In this document: one piece after another, positions 1-18,899 of the stretch | Numbering within the stretch: position 1 is the first letter of the stretch | How the letters are laid out: each line of letters opens with the position of its first letter | From: Whitmania pigra | Taxonomy: Eukaryota > Annelida > Clitellata > Hirudinida > Haemopidae | Reading direction: 5' to 3' | Length of the DNA stretch: 64,000 nt | Assembly: GCA_021613335.1 (NCBI GenBank) | Contig: JAJTWR010000044.1 | Coordinates: 977,501-1,041,500, forward strand | The notes under the pieces: model-generated | What the model was told of the DNA's origin: nothing | Databases searched by the model: none | Seen by the model: the letters and a program-made list of their open reading frames with translations, nothing else | Translations under genes and position numbers: made by a program

Positions 1-35
1 CGTCGTCATCATCATTACAGCACCTTCAATAACAT

Positions 36-184
<149 letters not shown>

Positions 185-291
185 GTCTTTCTTTGTCATC
201 AGATGATCTCTTGTTGTCGAGTCCTGCTAATTTCTTAATGTACGTCTTAATGTCGGAGGAATTCAGGAGACGAACACGAGAGATGCTTTTG

Positions 292-431
<140 letters not shown>

Positions 432-603
432 GCGGTGGTGCTTAGGTCGATGATGATGATGATGATGATGATGAATTACAATATTATTACGGACAATTTC
501 ATTGACAACTTTTCAACAATATTTAGCAGCATAATTAGATTTGATTCCTTGCGTTCGATATTAATTAATTAATTAATTCATTCATTCATTCATTCATTCA
601 TTC

Positions 604-2781
604 TTGAATTTATTGAATGCACCGAATGATCTCCTGAAAGGTGCGTAAAATGTACGAAGCAAGTTGTTAATTGCAGGTTGTGAAAGTTGGTCGAGCAAAT
701 GGATTGATCGTTCGGAATACAAGTGTATACATGTGTGTGTTTGTGTCCATGTTTGTGTGTTCTCGTTTCAATGGAAACTTTTAAAGCAGACGGTGGATGC
801 ACCCCGCAAACACCAGAAAATGCCATCATGTTGCTAATGTCGTCGTCATCATCATCGTCATCATCGTTTGAAGATGTCCGGCGTCATAGTGACGTCATGT
901 TCTTCCCTGGTCACATTTTGAGGGATTTTTTAATAATCGTCGTCAAGGCAACGGGTTTTCAAAAGTCCTTCCTGTTGCACCTGGATGATGGTGATGATGA
1001 CGATGGTGATGATGATGACGATGACGATGGTGATGCAACGTGTAGCAGCAACTCGTGATGGTTCGTCCGCCATTACGATGTTGATATTGTCTTGAAATCA
1101 TTCGAGGAATTGTATTTGCTAATCGAGTTTAATTATCTTCGATAATTATTAATTAATTTAATTAGTTATGATAATTACGATTTGATTTATATATTAAATT
1201 AATTTATTATTCAATTAGTTTATTAATTAATTTAATTTGTTAATTTTATTTAATTCCAATTACTTAAATTTATTAATTAATAATTGATTACTAACACTAA
1301 TTATTACTAATATTAACACTAATTATAATACTAATAATTAATGCTAACTAGCTATTGAATTAATTTAATTAGTTAGGATATTTATTGATTAATTCAACTA
1401 GTTTTGGTAGTTATTGATTATTTAATTAGTTATGATAATTACTAATTATGACAGGCTAAGTGATGTAATTCATTTACTTTTAATCCTTGATTTATTAAAC
1501 TTGTCCGCTAACTTCGACGTTTGTTGAATCCATCCAAGCTTTGAAATTGAAGTGAATAATTTCTTTGGTTGTCAATAGTACAACTAATTTAATTTTAATT
1601 TTAATTTACAATTAATTGCAATCATGTTATGATCTTTCATTCTCTGAGGAATCCTTTATTTTGTCTCTTCTTTCACATTCTTGCTATAAAAATGGACGTT
1701 GAAAGGTTGTTGTTAATTTGTAGAGGATGTTGACAAGTTGTTGTTAATTTGTTGAGGACGTTTCCGGAAACATCCCCAGTGACATCCGTCATGAACCTCA
1801 ACTCTTCACTGTTAGAGCTCGTAGATCCAAAGAAATAAATTTCACGGTGAAAAAAGAAGCAAATAATTTCACCCTAGGAAGCAATAAGACGCTTGTTGAA
1901 ATATTCAGTGTGCAGAAATGTTTTACCAGCTCAACCCGGGCTTTAATTTTTCAACGCTCAGATCCTCCGAGCAGATTGTGCTCAGCTTTTTGAAATTTCC
2001 AAAACATTCCAGAACATTCTCGAACATTAATTCCAGTTCGTTGCAGAAACCTTGCCGATGCACCTGGCTTGCAATTACAATGAGCAGCGCCTAATTGCAT
2101 GATTGATTGAAGAAAGCATTCGAAGCGTAAGTAAGGATGCGTGTAATTCAGGAAAGAAGAAGGACTCGGACAATTAATCACTGTTCCTTTCATGCGTCAG
2201 TCTCATGGAAAATTGAAATCATCGAGAATGGATGCAAGTCGACAATTCATCTGCAAAACCATGCATATGGCTTTCCAGTATTTGCAAGGTTTGAAGCCAG
2301 GAAGTCAGTAATAAATCGCTCGTTTCAAGACATCCGATGTTATCGAGAGTTACTAGTTAATAACTACACGTTATTAATTACACTTTATTATAATATTAAT
2401 TAAACGTTATTAGAAAATTAATTAAATTGTATTAGTTATTAATTACGCTTTATTAGTTATTAGTCTTCTAATTGCGCTGGAAAGATTTAACTTCTTATCA
2501 GGTGTAAACGTGAACTCGGAGGATGTCATTTAGCAACACCTGGACACGTTTATTGATCGCACTCGCAAGCAGTAAACAGATTTCGACAGGAACAAAGAAC
2601 GAAAAATGGCTTCGAAAAAACTCACCCCGAACATCGTCTTCTGTTCATGAAGAGCTTTCTGAGCTGCGATGGCACTTTCCCTCTGACAGTAAGTCAGAAA
2701 GGCGCAACCTTACAAGAGAGGAAAAGATATTGAAAACTCAAAGACCAATCGCAAAGGCAAAACGAAAGCAAAACAACCTAC
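604..2781. other. AT-rich non-coding stretch, probable CELF intron
   Basis: No convincing exon was found on either strand. It holds short TCA/TCG and GAT tracts (about 838-866 and 982-1034) and a TTAATT-rich tract (about 1090-1460). It lies downstream, on the minus strand, of a good splice donor at 2781, so it is most simply part of the first intron of the CELF gene, with later exons beyond the left edge. That placement is inference. Confidence 0.5.
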
Positions 2782-3175
2782 CTTTGTGGAGTCCCGTCTG
2801 TCTGTCCTTGAGAACCGTCAGCTCGTAAATTTGACCAAATTCCTCAAAAATTGGTCTCAAATCTGCCTCCAGAAGATTTCTTGGAATCTGACCAACGAAG
2901 AGCTTTATGGCATCAACATCCTTCATTGGCACAGCTGAACTGGATGATGATGATGACGATGACGACGACGACGACGACGATGTTAGTGTCGATGACGATG
3001 AAGATGACGACGATGACGCCGAGGTTTGATTGAGTTTGCTAGAGGTTGCCGATTGGTTAGAAAAGTTGTGGAGGTAGGATTGATGATGGCGATTGATGGA
3101 ATGGAACGATGAAGGAGTTTGGTAGGAAGCACCGCTTCCAGTGGCGGAAATCATGCGATTTGAACCTTGTTGCAT
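2782..3175 (-). CDS. CELF/Bruno-like RNA-binding protein, first coding exon (partial)
   Basis: CELF proteins bind GU-rich RNA and control alternative splicing, mRNA decay and translation. This exon (131 codons plus one base) starts at ATG 3175. It has a Ser/Asn/Gln-rich leader with two long Ser runs made from TCG/TCA repeats, then [18 protein letters not shown], the start of RRM1 with an RNP2-like LFVGQI, through the [15 protein letters not shown] region. It ends at a consensus donor (AAAG|GTAGGT, intron from 2781), the familiar break after HKG. The MKD-DAIKLF wording fits the CELF3-6 branch better than CELF1/2. A TTTCAG at 3187-3192 just upstream of the ATG may be a 5'UTR acceptor. The rest of RRM1, RRM2 and RRM3 should lie to the left, outside the window. 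Translation could also begin at the internal Met of MKDVD, which would drop the Ser-rich leader. Confidence 0.88.
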
Positions 3176-3199
3176 TTTCTTTTGATCTGAAATGTTCCA

Positions 3200-6100
3200 A
3201 GAAATCTGTTTTTAAACTCGAATTTCTTGACAAAATCTAGTCACGATACCGAATGTTGAAATGATTTTCAACCAACTTGTTATATGGGCAGGAAATGAAT
3301 AGATGAATTAATGAATTAACGTGAATTGAAATCAAATGAAATTGAAATCAAAACTTTGAAATTAAAGTTTAGAAATCCTACACTAATGCTTGTCGACGTG
3401 AGCTTTCATAAGTATTTTCTTCATGATATTTAATGGCGTCTGCTGAGCTCCTTGAAGCACGCATTAAGACATTTCATTCAGCCCACCACCGCTTCAATTT
3501 ATTCGACAAAAGCGACAAACGTTTCGCTTTTAAACAAGATTTAAATTAAACTATTTCAAGCTCGTTTTATTAATAAAAAAATATTTAAAATAAAACGACG
3601 TAGTAACAAATTTTAGCGAAAAATATTCTCAAAAAATATCCTGCATTCAAAGCGATCAACTGAGCGAAGAAGAGAAGCAAATAAACAAACCTGATTAGCG
3701 CCTTCTCCAGCACAGAAGGACAAAGTAAAATCTAGCGACGTCTGCGAAAAAAACCGCTGACCACTTGGTAGAGCATCCACGGGGATGTTATGACGAGCGC
3801 GCGGAGCTGTAGAGGACTGGAGTGAGTGATCGCAAGCATATGTTCCAATGTTCCAATGCTTCATTCTGCTCACTTCCTCCATCCATGCAGATGTAAAAAT
3901 AGACGACAGACAATAGCAGACAAAAAAATATCAGACAAACGTGGTGTGTAATTTCCTATCGCTTGCGAAACTGGATGTGAAATTAATGGGGAGTTTATAT
4001 TTTGTATTTTGTCGTTGTTGTTGTTGTTGTTTAGAATATTTTCCACTCTCTCATTGGCCGGACGATGCTGGCGAGAAGTTGAAATTGCACTTCTTGACGG
4101 TTAAATTGGCTGGAAATTACCTGAACTTGTGCTTGTAATGTGACAGGAGCTAAAGGTGATGATGAATTGCATGGACGTGAAAGAAGAGAAGATTTTAAAA
4201 TAAAATGTGACTGTTCCAAACCTCATCTCGAACTGAACCAGTCTCTCGAGTGTCTGACAGGAAGGACGGAATGTTAAAAGTCGCCTAACGACTCAGTCGG
4301 CTGGAGGTGAGTCGGCTTGAATGGATAGCAGCGGAAGTGCCACAACAGGTGCGATCATCACATTCGTAATTGGAGTGTCTTTGTGCTGCTTCAATGAAAA
4401 TTTAGTAAAGCTCTTTCCACACTTTGATGACCTCATTTTCCTGCTAAATTAACCCATTTCCTCCATCGCGCAGGAATCCTAATTAAACAAGCAAGAGGCG
4501 CACGCCAAGAAAATTATGAATTTGTTCAGCTGCAGCTATTTGGCCTCAGGAATTCAGCAGGACACAAGTGTGACAACGTGCGTGCGTGAACGTGTGATGG
4601 CCGGGTACGTGTGGAAGTTAATTAATTGTGTAAACCCGATCCTGCCAGGTTGATAAGACCGGATGGCACGGGAATGGAAGCGGGTACGGCTTGTGGTTGT
4701 TATGAATTTCTTATCGCGACAGTTAATCATGCTGTCTTCCTGTCTTTAATCTTTCATAAGCGAGCCTCGTGCGTCCGTCTTGATGGACAGTACGGAATAT
4801 TTCACCTACTGCAATATTTACGACGAGGAATCGTAATGAAGAATTGCTTTTTGTGTGATCGAGAAAATATTTACTTGATTGATCGTCTAAGAATAATTGA
4901 CATTTATTCATTATTATTTGCGAATTATTTGATATTATTCGGCAGTAATTTGCAACCATTTGCAAATAATTGACGAATATTTATCGCCATTAGCGAATTC
5001 TCGCCACAAATCATACTTTCAGCGGAGAGTCAAAGGATGAGATGCGATGAAAATATTGCGATTATTTAATTCCAATGTCACGTCCTTATGATGTCATCGT
5101 GCTGATATTTTTGACCAGATTTCTGCCATTTTGCGACGTTCACGATTATTCTGAAGAAAGGAAAAGGCATTAAAATGATCCAACCTGGGTCCGTGTCCGC
5201 CCTTTTCATGAACCATTGCTCTCCTGCTGTGATGTGGATAAAAGAATGAGTGGGTGAGTGAGTGAGTGAATGGGTAGAGGGACGAATGAGTGAAACTGTA
5301 GAGTCGAAGGACAGGTGTAGTCGTAAAGCAGAATTTATTCCTGAAATGAAGGAATTACGGATGGCCGATGCTTAAAGTGTTGCCTTCCAAGACATGAGGA
5401 TGATGAAGCTTGAAATCAAAATAAAAAAAAATCTGCTCTGAACTGAAAGATGCTCTTTCGGAATTGAACCTCATTATAATGTCAATAGTGAATAATAATA
5501 ATAATTTTCTTTAATAATGGTTCTTTTCGCTATCATTGGCTCGAATACATTCAAGTCAAAAACGCCAAGATATCCACACATCAAAATTACCGCTTAACTG
5601 TACGAATTTTTAAGGAGCCCACATTCCAAAAAATATATTAATTTATGAATTAATGTGATTTAAACGCCTTCAATCACAGAAAAGCGAACAGAAAGTCTGT
5701 TTTGGGTCCCAAAATTTCTCATCTCTTACTAAGTGAGCGCACTGATTATACAATTTTCAACAAACACAAAATCAAAAGAAATAATTCGTTGAAAACAGGT
5801 CTTGATTGAACACCTAAAGTGATTAATGAGGAATTTCGAGTCGACCCCAGCAACTACTACAAACAAGTTGAGTATTTTTTGTGAACGTCTTGGACGGATT
5901 GCATGCGATGGTGATCCCTCACACCAAAGTAGAGCAATTCGACCGTGATGCTGATGGATGACCGGCAGGTGGACACGGCCAATCCGGACGTTTTAAACTC
6001 GATTATAATGATGACTTCTGCGAATTCTCTATTCCCCTCATTCCTATTTATTGACCAGAAACAAACACATCTGTTTCTAAATTGCATTTAGTTCATCGAC

Positions 6101-6870
6101 AAAGTAACGTTCTCATCGGCAACTTGCAAAGGCTCACCATAACTTTTCAAACGATAAATGATAATGAGTTTGATTATATGTTCAAACAGAACTTCAAGAC
6201 CATAAAATTGATGCACTTTCAAAAACCTTATCAGGATTAAGCATAATTGATCATCTAAATTCTCCAACTTTTTGGTCCGAAATTACTTAAATCCATCGGT
6301 CAATCATGAAACTTCCACGAGCATTTTAAAAATGCAGCAACTCTGAATAAAATTGAGATGTTGAAAAAAGAGGTCGCTGGATCACTACCAGTACCTGACA
6401 CCTTTGGGAGTACTATCTTTTCCAAACAAAAACTTGTGGCTCCAATAACTCATCATTTGTACCTCGACACTTATAGCTGTGTCTTCCATCTGTCGCTCTC
6501 TGGGAAGAATTATAACGATTTATGAAAGGTTCGCATCTGTCGATGCCTTTAAATGGAATCCTGCGCATTCCAAATAAATATTCAAACCTAATTAAAATTC
6601 TTTCGGGTGACATTAATTGAGTAGAATTCAATACTTTATCTAATGAAATGCCGGCAAGGTTAATGCAATGATTTGCATTAATAAATAATTTATTTTAAGA
6701 GTTAAACTAAATTTAAATCAATTAAAGTGCCCAATTAAAAAAAGTATGATATGAGTATCCTATTGGAATTTTGGAAAACGTAACGCTTTGTTTACATTGA
6801 TATCCCAAAACAACACGCTGGTAGCGATATTAGAGACTTTAAAATCGCAACATATTATTAAATTTACAGA
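3200..6870. other. Intergenic / upstream region without recognised genes
   Basis: This 3.7-kb stretch separates the divergent CELF exon and METTL2 gene. I found short open frames only, with no family resemblance and no credible splice-joined exons. It contains a small GTGA-type repeat near 5245-5270 and a short TTG tract at about 4013-4030. Promoters of both genes may be here, but no clear core promoter was recognised. Confidence 0.5.
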
Positions 6871-9800
6871 ATGAGTGAGTCTGACACGAATACAGAAAAA
6901 CGGACTCAATTTGGCAACCGCTATTTGACGGACCCAGATTTGGTATTTGAACACAATGCATGGTTTGTAGAAGCTGTTATTTGTTATTACATAGGAGTTT
7001 CTTGAAAATAGTTTGAAGCTTTAATAAAATTTTTAAAGCCAAAATATTTGATACCATTACATGATGTTGCATCAGTCTTATAAATAAAATATACTTGTGG
7101 AGGACTCATCTGTAAGCATGACTGTATATTCACAGTTATGTCTTTATTTTCACGAAGAGTAGTTATTTGCTTTTGTTAGAAGTTACTTAAATAACTTATG
7201 ACTCAGGGACAATGTGGAGTGGGATGATGAGATGGAGCAAGAAGCACTGACCAAAATCTCAACAAATTCCTCTGTCAAATTATCTGAAGAGGAACAAGGT
7301 TCATTAAAATTATTGTTTTAACAATCTATATAAATATTAATAATCTCATCATCACATAAATGGTTAATGTTATTTATATTGCTCAATATTTTAATTCATG
7401 TACTGATAATAGAGTCTACTCCATTTATCTTGATGCAAAGACTGATGAAAGAAATTTACACAACTTCCTATCTGATACGTGTATATATAATATGTATATT
7501 ATGAAAATTGTATGTCTATTTTTTATATGTAAAAATTCTATTATATATTCTCCAAGCAACTTGTAACATAACAACTTCATACTTTTACTGTACCTAAATT
7601 ATGGCTAAACCCAGCAATTGTGCATTGTTGTGTTTATGTTTTCTTGATTCATGTTTTATGACAGTGTCAGAGGTCTTCATATTTTAAAAAAATAAAATAA
7701 AAATATTTTCACTTCAAAACACTTCTGACATAGTAAATATTTTTCAGAAACATTTGACAAAGACGCCAATAAATTCTGGGATGCTTTTTACTCCCAACAC
7801 CAAAACCGTTTCTTCAAAGACAGGCATTGGTTGTTCACTGAATTTCCGGAACTTGCCAAAAAGAAGGAGGACCAATCAAAAGTTACGATTTTTGAAGTCG
7901 GGTGTGGAGTGGGCAACACTATCTTTCCACTCTTAGAAACAAACAAGTATGCTTCGTTTGTATTCGAGGCAGCTAATATCACATGCCTGACTTTAATACA
8001 CATGAAGTCAATAGAATTTAGGGTTTAACTGGTATTTCTTTCAATGTTCTAGCAACCCCAATCTCTTTGTTTATGGCTGTGACCTTTCTGAGACTGCAAT
8101 ACAGATTGTCAAGGTAGGCATAAATGTATTTGTATCTCATCTACTTTTTTCTAACAAGCTTCAAGTAATCTTTTTAGGTAATTTATTTATTTATTCAATG
8201 ACATGATTCAGCCTATTATGTCATGCTAATTTATGTGCTGACAGGCAATCACTCAAATTATCTTTTAAAATTTATATTTCTTTATTACTAGTCGATATAA
8301 TCGGTTAATTCTTGTTTGATTAATTCTACGATTAGGAAAGTGCGCAGTTTGAAGAGAAGAGATGCCATGCTTTTGTTGCTGATGTTTCGGATCCATTGGT
8401 TGAATTTCCTTTCCCCGAAAAGAGTTTGGATTTTATCAGCCTCATTTTTGTCCTTTCAGCCATCAAACCTGAAAAGTATTCACATTTACTTCAGGGTTTG
8501 GTCTCAGTGACCTGCAACTATCTACTTTGTTTGTTGCAGAATGCAGAATGTGATAACAAAACTGTCAAAACATTTGAAACCAGGAGGTATGGTTTTGTTC
8601 AGGGATTACGGAAGGTACGACATGGCTCAACTGAGGTTTAAAAAAGGTTTGCTTGTTATTTATTTACTTTTTAAAAAGGTTTTAAAAAATCTTAAATTAA
8701 TTCTTTATTAAAACTAAATCAATTTGTTTCATCAGGTAGATGCTTGGAAGATAACTTTTATGTGAGAGGTGATGGCACAAGAGTTTATTTCTTTCTCCAA
8801 GGTGAAATCTGCTTTAATTTTTCTATTTTAAATAGTGACTTTTTTCTGGCATCTAAGCACATGCTTGTGCCTTTGATGTTAGGGATATGAACCCATAAAA
8901 GTTAACTATTGTTATTAACTATTATTAGGTTTGTTTTCATTGGTTTAAATCAAATTTATTGTAAATAAAAAAATTATCAATAAGTTGCTTTGAAAGTAAA
9001 ATATGGGATAAGGAATCTATTAAAAATAATCAACTAACATCCAAATTGGTAATATGCATTTACAGTGGAACCCACTTATCTCAACCTCGTTTAACTTGCC
9101 AACCCTATTAAGTCGACATTTTTGAAGTGGAACCGTCAAAATCCCTCTTTGTCTTAGCACTTTCTCATCGGCTATGTCGATTCATTTATGTCGCCGAACC
9201 CTAACATCTCGAGCACAAAAGAGGGCTGAATCCGCCACTTTACATCAGTTATCTTGACCCCTTTGACTAAGCGATGACATTGAAGCAACAATGGAGCCAA
9301 ATTCCCACTTTGTTGTAGCACTTTCTCATAAGTAACATGCTGTAGCTATTTTGTTTATTCATTTGTTCTGTAGACACAAAATATCTTTAGACGTTAAGAG
9401 CAAACTGGACTATCAGTCAATAGAGAAAAAGCATGAAATCACACTGCAGCTAGAACAGGGGTCTCAAACTCAAATTGCTCCGAGGGCCAAGTGTGACTTC
9501 TAAAGTTCCTCGAGGGCCGCATAGCCAGAACTTGTTTAAAATGATAAAAAGTAAATAAACAAGACAACGTAATAAGAACTTAGTGCTTTACAAACTTTCT
9601 AAAATCCATTTATTACAAATGTAATGTATTCAATTTATGTATCGTTTTTGGCGTATTTATTCTGTATTTGGTTAACTTAGGTTTCAGTCACTTTCTGTAC
9701 TGACTGCTGACCTGGCAGCGTTTTGCGTCAACAAGGGCATCAATATTAGGCTTGATTTTGTGAGAAGAAACCAATCTCAGTGTTGCTTGCAAATGTTAGT

Positions 9801-11444
9801 TAGTGAGCTGTGACCTCAGTAATGACTTGTTAACTTTCATGGATGAGAAAAATTGTTCACGTGCATATGTACTGCCAAACATTGCAAGAATCCTTGCAGT
9901 ATCAGAGAGTAACATTGGAAATCTTTCTCGTGAAAGAAACGTGTAGAATTTGGGAATCCCTACTTCTGCATATTTCTGCTTCAAGATAGTATCACACTGT
10001 AGTTCCACCAACTCCATTTGCAACAGTGTCAATTTCTACAGCAAACGGCGTCGAAAAAAGTTGAAATTGTGGCTCTAGTAACTTAAAGTCTGCAAAACGC
10101 ACATCAAACTGTTGAAGTAACACAAACATCAAATCTGCATATTCTTTCAAGCATTTGGGTTCAACTTTGCCTAAGGAATTCAGAGTTGAGAAATGGGCCA
10201 AATTGCCCTCACCAAATTGCTTCATCGTCGCGGGCCGCATGAAATGCCTTTGCGGGCCGCGTGTTTGAGACCCCTGAGCTAGAACAAGGAACAAAACCGA
10301 CAGAACTTTGTCGTCAACATTCTAGCAAATATCATTTGAGGATGGAAAAAGAAGGCCTCTGTGCTAAAGCAAATATGTGAGAAATCCGTCTTTGATCCAG
10401 CAAGAAAACTTAGAGTGACCGAGCACAAAGATGTCGATGATGCAGTGCTTCAACGGTTCACAAATTCGAGCGACAAACCTTCCCATCAATGGATTTTGTG
10501 AGGGATCTTTGTGATTGAAATATAATTACAAAGGTTGGTATCGAGAATCGACGGCACCCCGTCATAACAGCCCGGCGACAAAATAGCCCCGACAAAACAG
10601 CCCGTAAAAACAGCTCGGCGTCAAAATAGCCCAAGACAAAACAGCCCCGTCAATATAGCCCAAGACAAAATAGCCCCGTCAGTATAGCCCGGCGACAAAA
10701 TAGCGGTAGAATTGGTTCTTTGTGGATTTGTTATATGTCCACATGACGTGATGATAAGGTGAGGATAATTTATATTAAATACCAACTTGAAAAGTCCATG
10801 TAAAGTGAGGAAGTAGCCGGAATCCTAATAATATTTTAGACTAAATCTTCAAACCACTAATTTCGAATTAAATTTGGAACCAGTTATCGGTTAATGCATT
10901 CAATTTACAAATTTTTTTTAAATACATTGATGAGGCTGTTTTGACGGGGCTATTTTGTCGGGGCAGTTATGACGGGTCAACGAGAATCGACAGGGGTTCT
11001 TATTAGAATTGGTAAATCTCTCATTTATTAAAGCACACTATGTACATAAAGAAATTTAAGTACATGTTAATATACAGCTACCTTATTGATTGTCGGTTAT
11101 TTCGACGCTTTTTGGCAAACACTAGGCTGGCGACATAACAGGGTTCGGATATATTTGGTACTCGGTTCTGCATCTCATGTCTTAACTAAACTCAATGAGT
11201 ATGAATGAACACCTAGAAAATATAATTCACAATTGTTATTAACATTCTACGTACCATAAATTTGAGTCAAAGCATATTGTTATAAATATCTGCAGACGAG
11301 CTGAAACAAATGTTTGAAAGAGCGGGTTTCGTCGAGGAAGAAAATTACGTCGACAGGAGGTTGCAAGTGAACAGGGGTCGCCAGTTGAAGATGTTCAGAG
11401 TCTGGATCCAGTGCAAGTACAGACTGCCACATCAGGAATCCTGA
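6871..11444 (+). CDS. METTL2: METTL2-type tRNA N3-methylcytidine methyltransferase, 8 exons
   Basis: METTL2/6/8 enzymes use S-adenosylmethionine to make m3C32 in the anticodon loop of certain tRNAs. Modelled exons: 6871-6962, 7207-7298, 7748-7946, 8053-8113, 8336-8475, 8540-8646, 8736-8801, 11296-11444. All phases match, giving 302 codons including the stop. Family hallmarks in order are [29 protein letters not shown], the SAM-binding motif [10 protein letters not shown] (about residues 108-118), [30 protein letters not shown] and [14 protein letters not shown]. The fifth donor (8476) was chosen over a more obvious one because it restores the conserved PEKMQ spacing. At 301 residues it lacks the longer linkers of vertebrate METTL2 (about 378). 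An AATAAA lies at 11495-11500. The last intron (2.5 kb) is packed with transposons. Confidence 0.93.
9063..10520 (+). mobile_element. pogo/Tigger-like (Tc1-mariner superfamily) relic, interrupted by a hAT element
   Basis: A TA dinucleotide precedes CAGTGGAACC at 9061-9072, the type of terminus used by pogo/Tigger elements. Coding remnants resemble the N-terminal helix-turn-helix of their transposases: a frame at about 9378-9455 resumes after the hAT insertion at 10285 and reads ..[19 protein letters not shown] later frame reads [15 protein letters not shown] and [10 protein letters not shown]. Frameshifts and stops make it dead. I did not find a convincing right terminus; sequence at about 11090-11160 may belong to it. 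Both the hAT and the MITE described separately seem to have landed in or beside it. Confidence 0.6.
9456..10276 (-). mobile_element. hAT transposon relic with 8-bp target duplication
   Basis: The ends are a 14-bp perfect terminal inverted repeat, CAGGGGTCTCAAAC and its complement, flanked by identical 8-bp duplications AGCTAGAA (9448-9455 and 10277-10284). That is the hAT signature. On the minus strand a frame ends in a typical C-terminal hAT piece ([18 protein letters not shown], then [18 protein letters not shown]), similar to transposases domesticated as GTF2IRD2/ZBED proteins. Only about 820 bp remain, so it is an internally deleted, non-autonomous copy. The preserved duplication suggests a fairly recent insertion. 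Confidence 0.9.
10553..10980. mobile_element. MITE with repeated ACAAAATAGCCCC units and inverted ends
   Basis: The left end carries about seven imperfect copies of a 13-20 bp phrase (..GACAAAATAGCCCCG..). The right end carries the same phrase inverted (GGGGCTATTTTGTC), so the ends can pair over roughly 45 bp. An 11-bp direct repeat CGAGAATCGAC lies at 10542-10552 and 10981-10991. A 9-11 bp duplication would suit a Mutator-like element, but the superfamily is not certain. There is no coding capacity. Confidence 0.75.
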
Positions 11445-11955
11445 ATGTTTCACTCTTTAAAAACTCTTTTCTTTCGATTTCCAATCATTGAGTAAATAAA
11501 CGTTAAGAGTCGAACAGGAACTGGAAAAAGCTTATAAACGAGGCATTCTACCTGGAGTGCTGTTGCCTGGAGTCGACTTCTAGTGATTTTTGTAACATGT
11601 CAAATTAATATCGCAAATGAATGGAGCGGATGTAATTACCATAAGGAGCGAATAGGTGTTCCGTGCCTTGTTTTGTCGGTAAAGCTCGACTATCTTCCTG
11701 GGCTCTGTCTCCATCTCGTCATAGAAAAAAATTGCTTTCTCCGAAATAACGTCGTAGGTATGCTTTAAGCGAACTTGTAATCATTTGATCACTGCATACC
11801 TTTGGTCTGCCGTAGTACGCACTCACTGGCTCCTCTGATGAAGTTCTGTCCTCGAAACAATGATTCGTGATGTGGAATGAACCTAATTAACTTTCATCAG
11901 AAACAAAATCTTTGAGTTTAGGAGTTTGGCAGTGCTTCCTGCATTGTTAATCAAG
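11445..11955. other. METTL2 3' region and guanylate cyclase upstream region
   Basis: It contains the METTL2 AATAAA at 11495-11500. No other exon was found. The promoter of the downstream guanylate cyclase should be here, unless an unseen 5'UTR exon exists, but no core element was recognised. Confidence 0.5.
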
Positions 11956-18812
<6,857 letters not shown>

Positions 18813-18826
18813 CAAAGGAAATATAT

Positions 18827-18832
18827 TTTATT
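18827..18832 (-). terminator. AATAAA polyadenylation signal of the snf-like gene
   Basis: The minus-strand hexamer AATAAA lies 68-73 nt past the snf stop codon. Cleavage 10-30 nt further would end that mRNA at about 18797-18817, touching the last coding exon of the convergent guanylate cyclase. Confidence 0.7.
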
Positions 18833-18899
18833 GGAAACAATTTTTTCAAATAATGTGGCAGAATTCTTGTCAGAGAGTTAATTGCAATTGTTAGTCACA

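Noticed and set aside
2523..2828. 101-codon + strand frame
   Set aside because: It overlaps the CELF exon antisense and has no homology I recognise.
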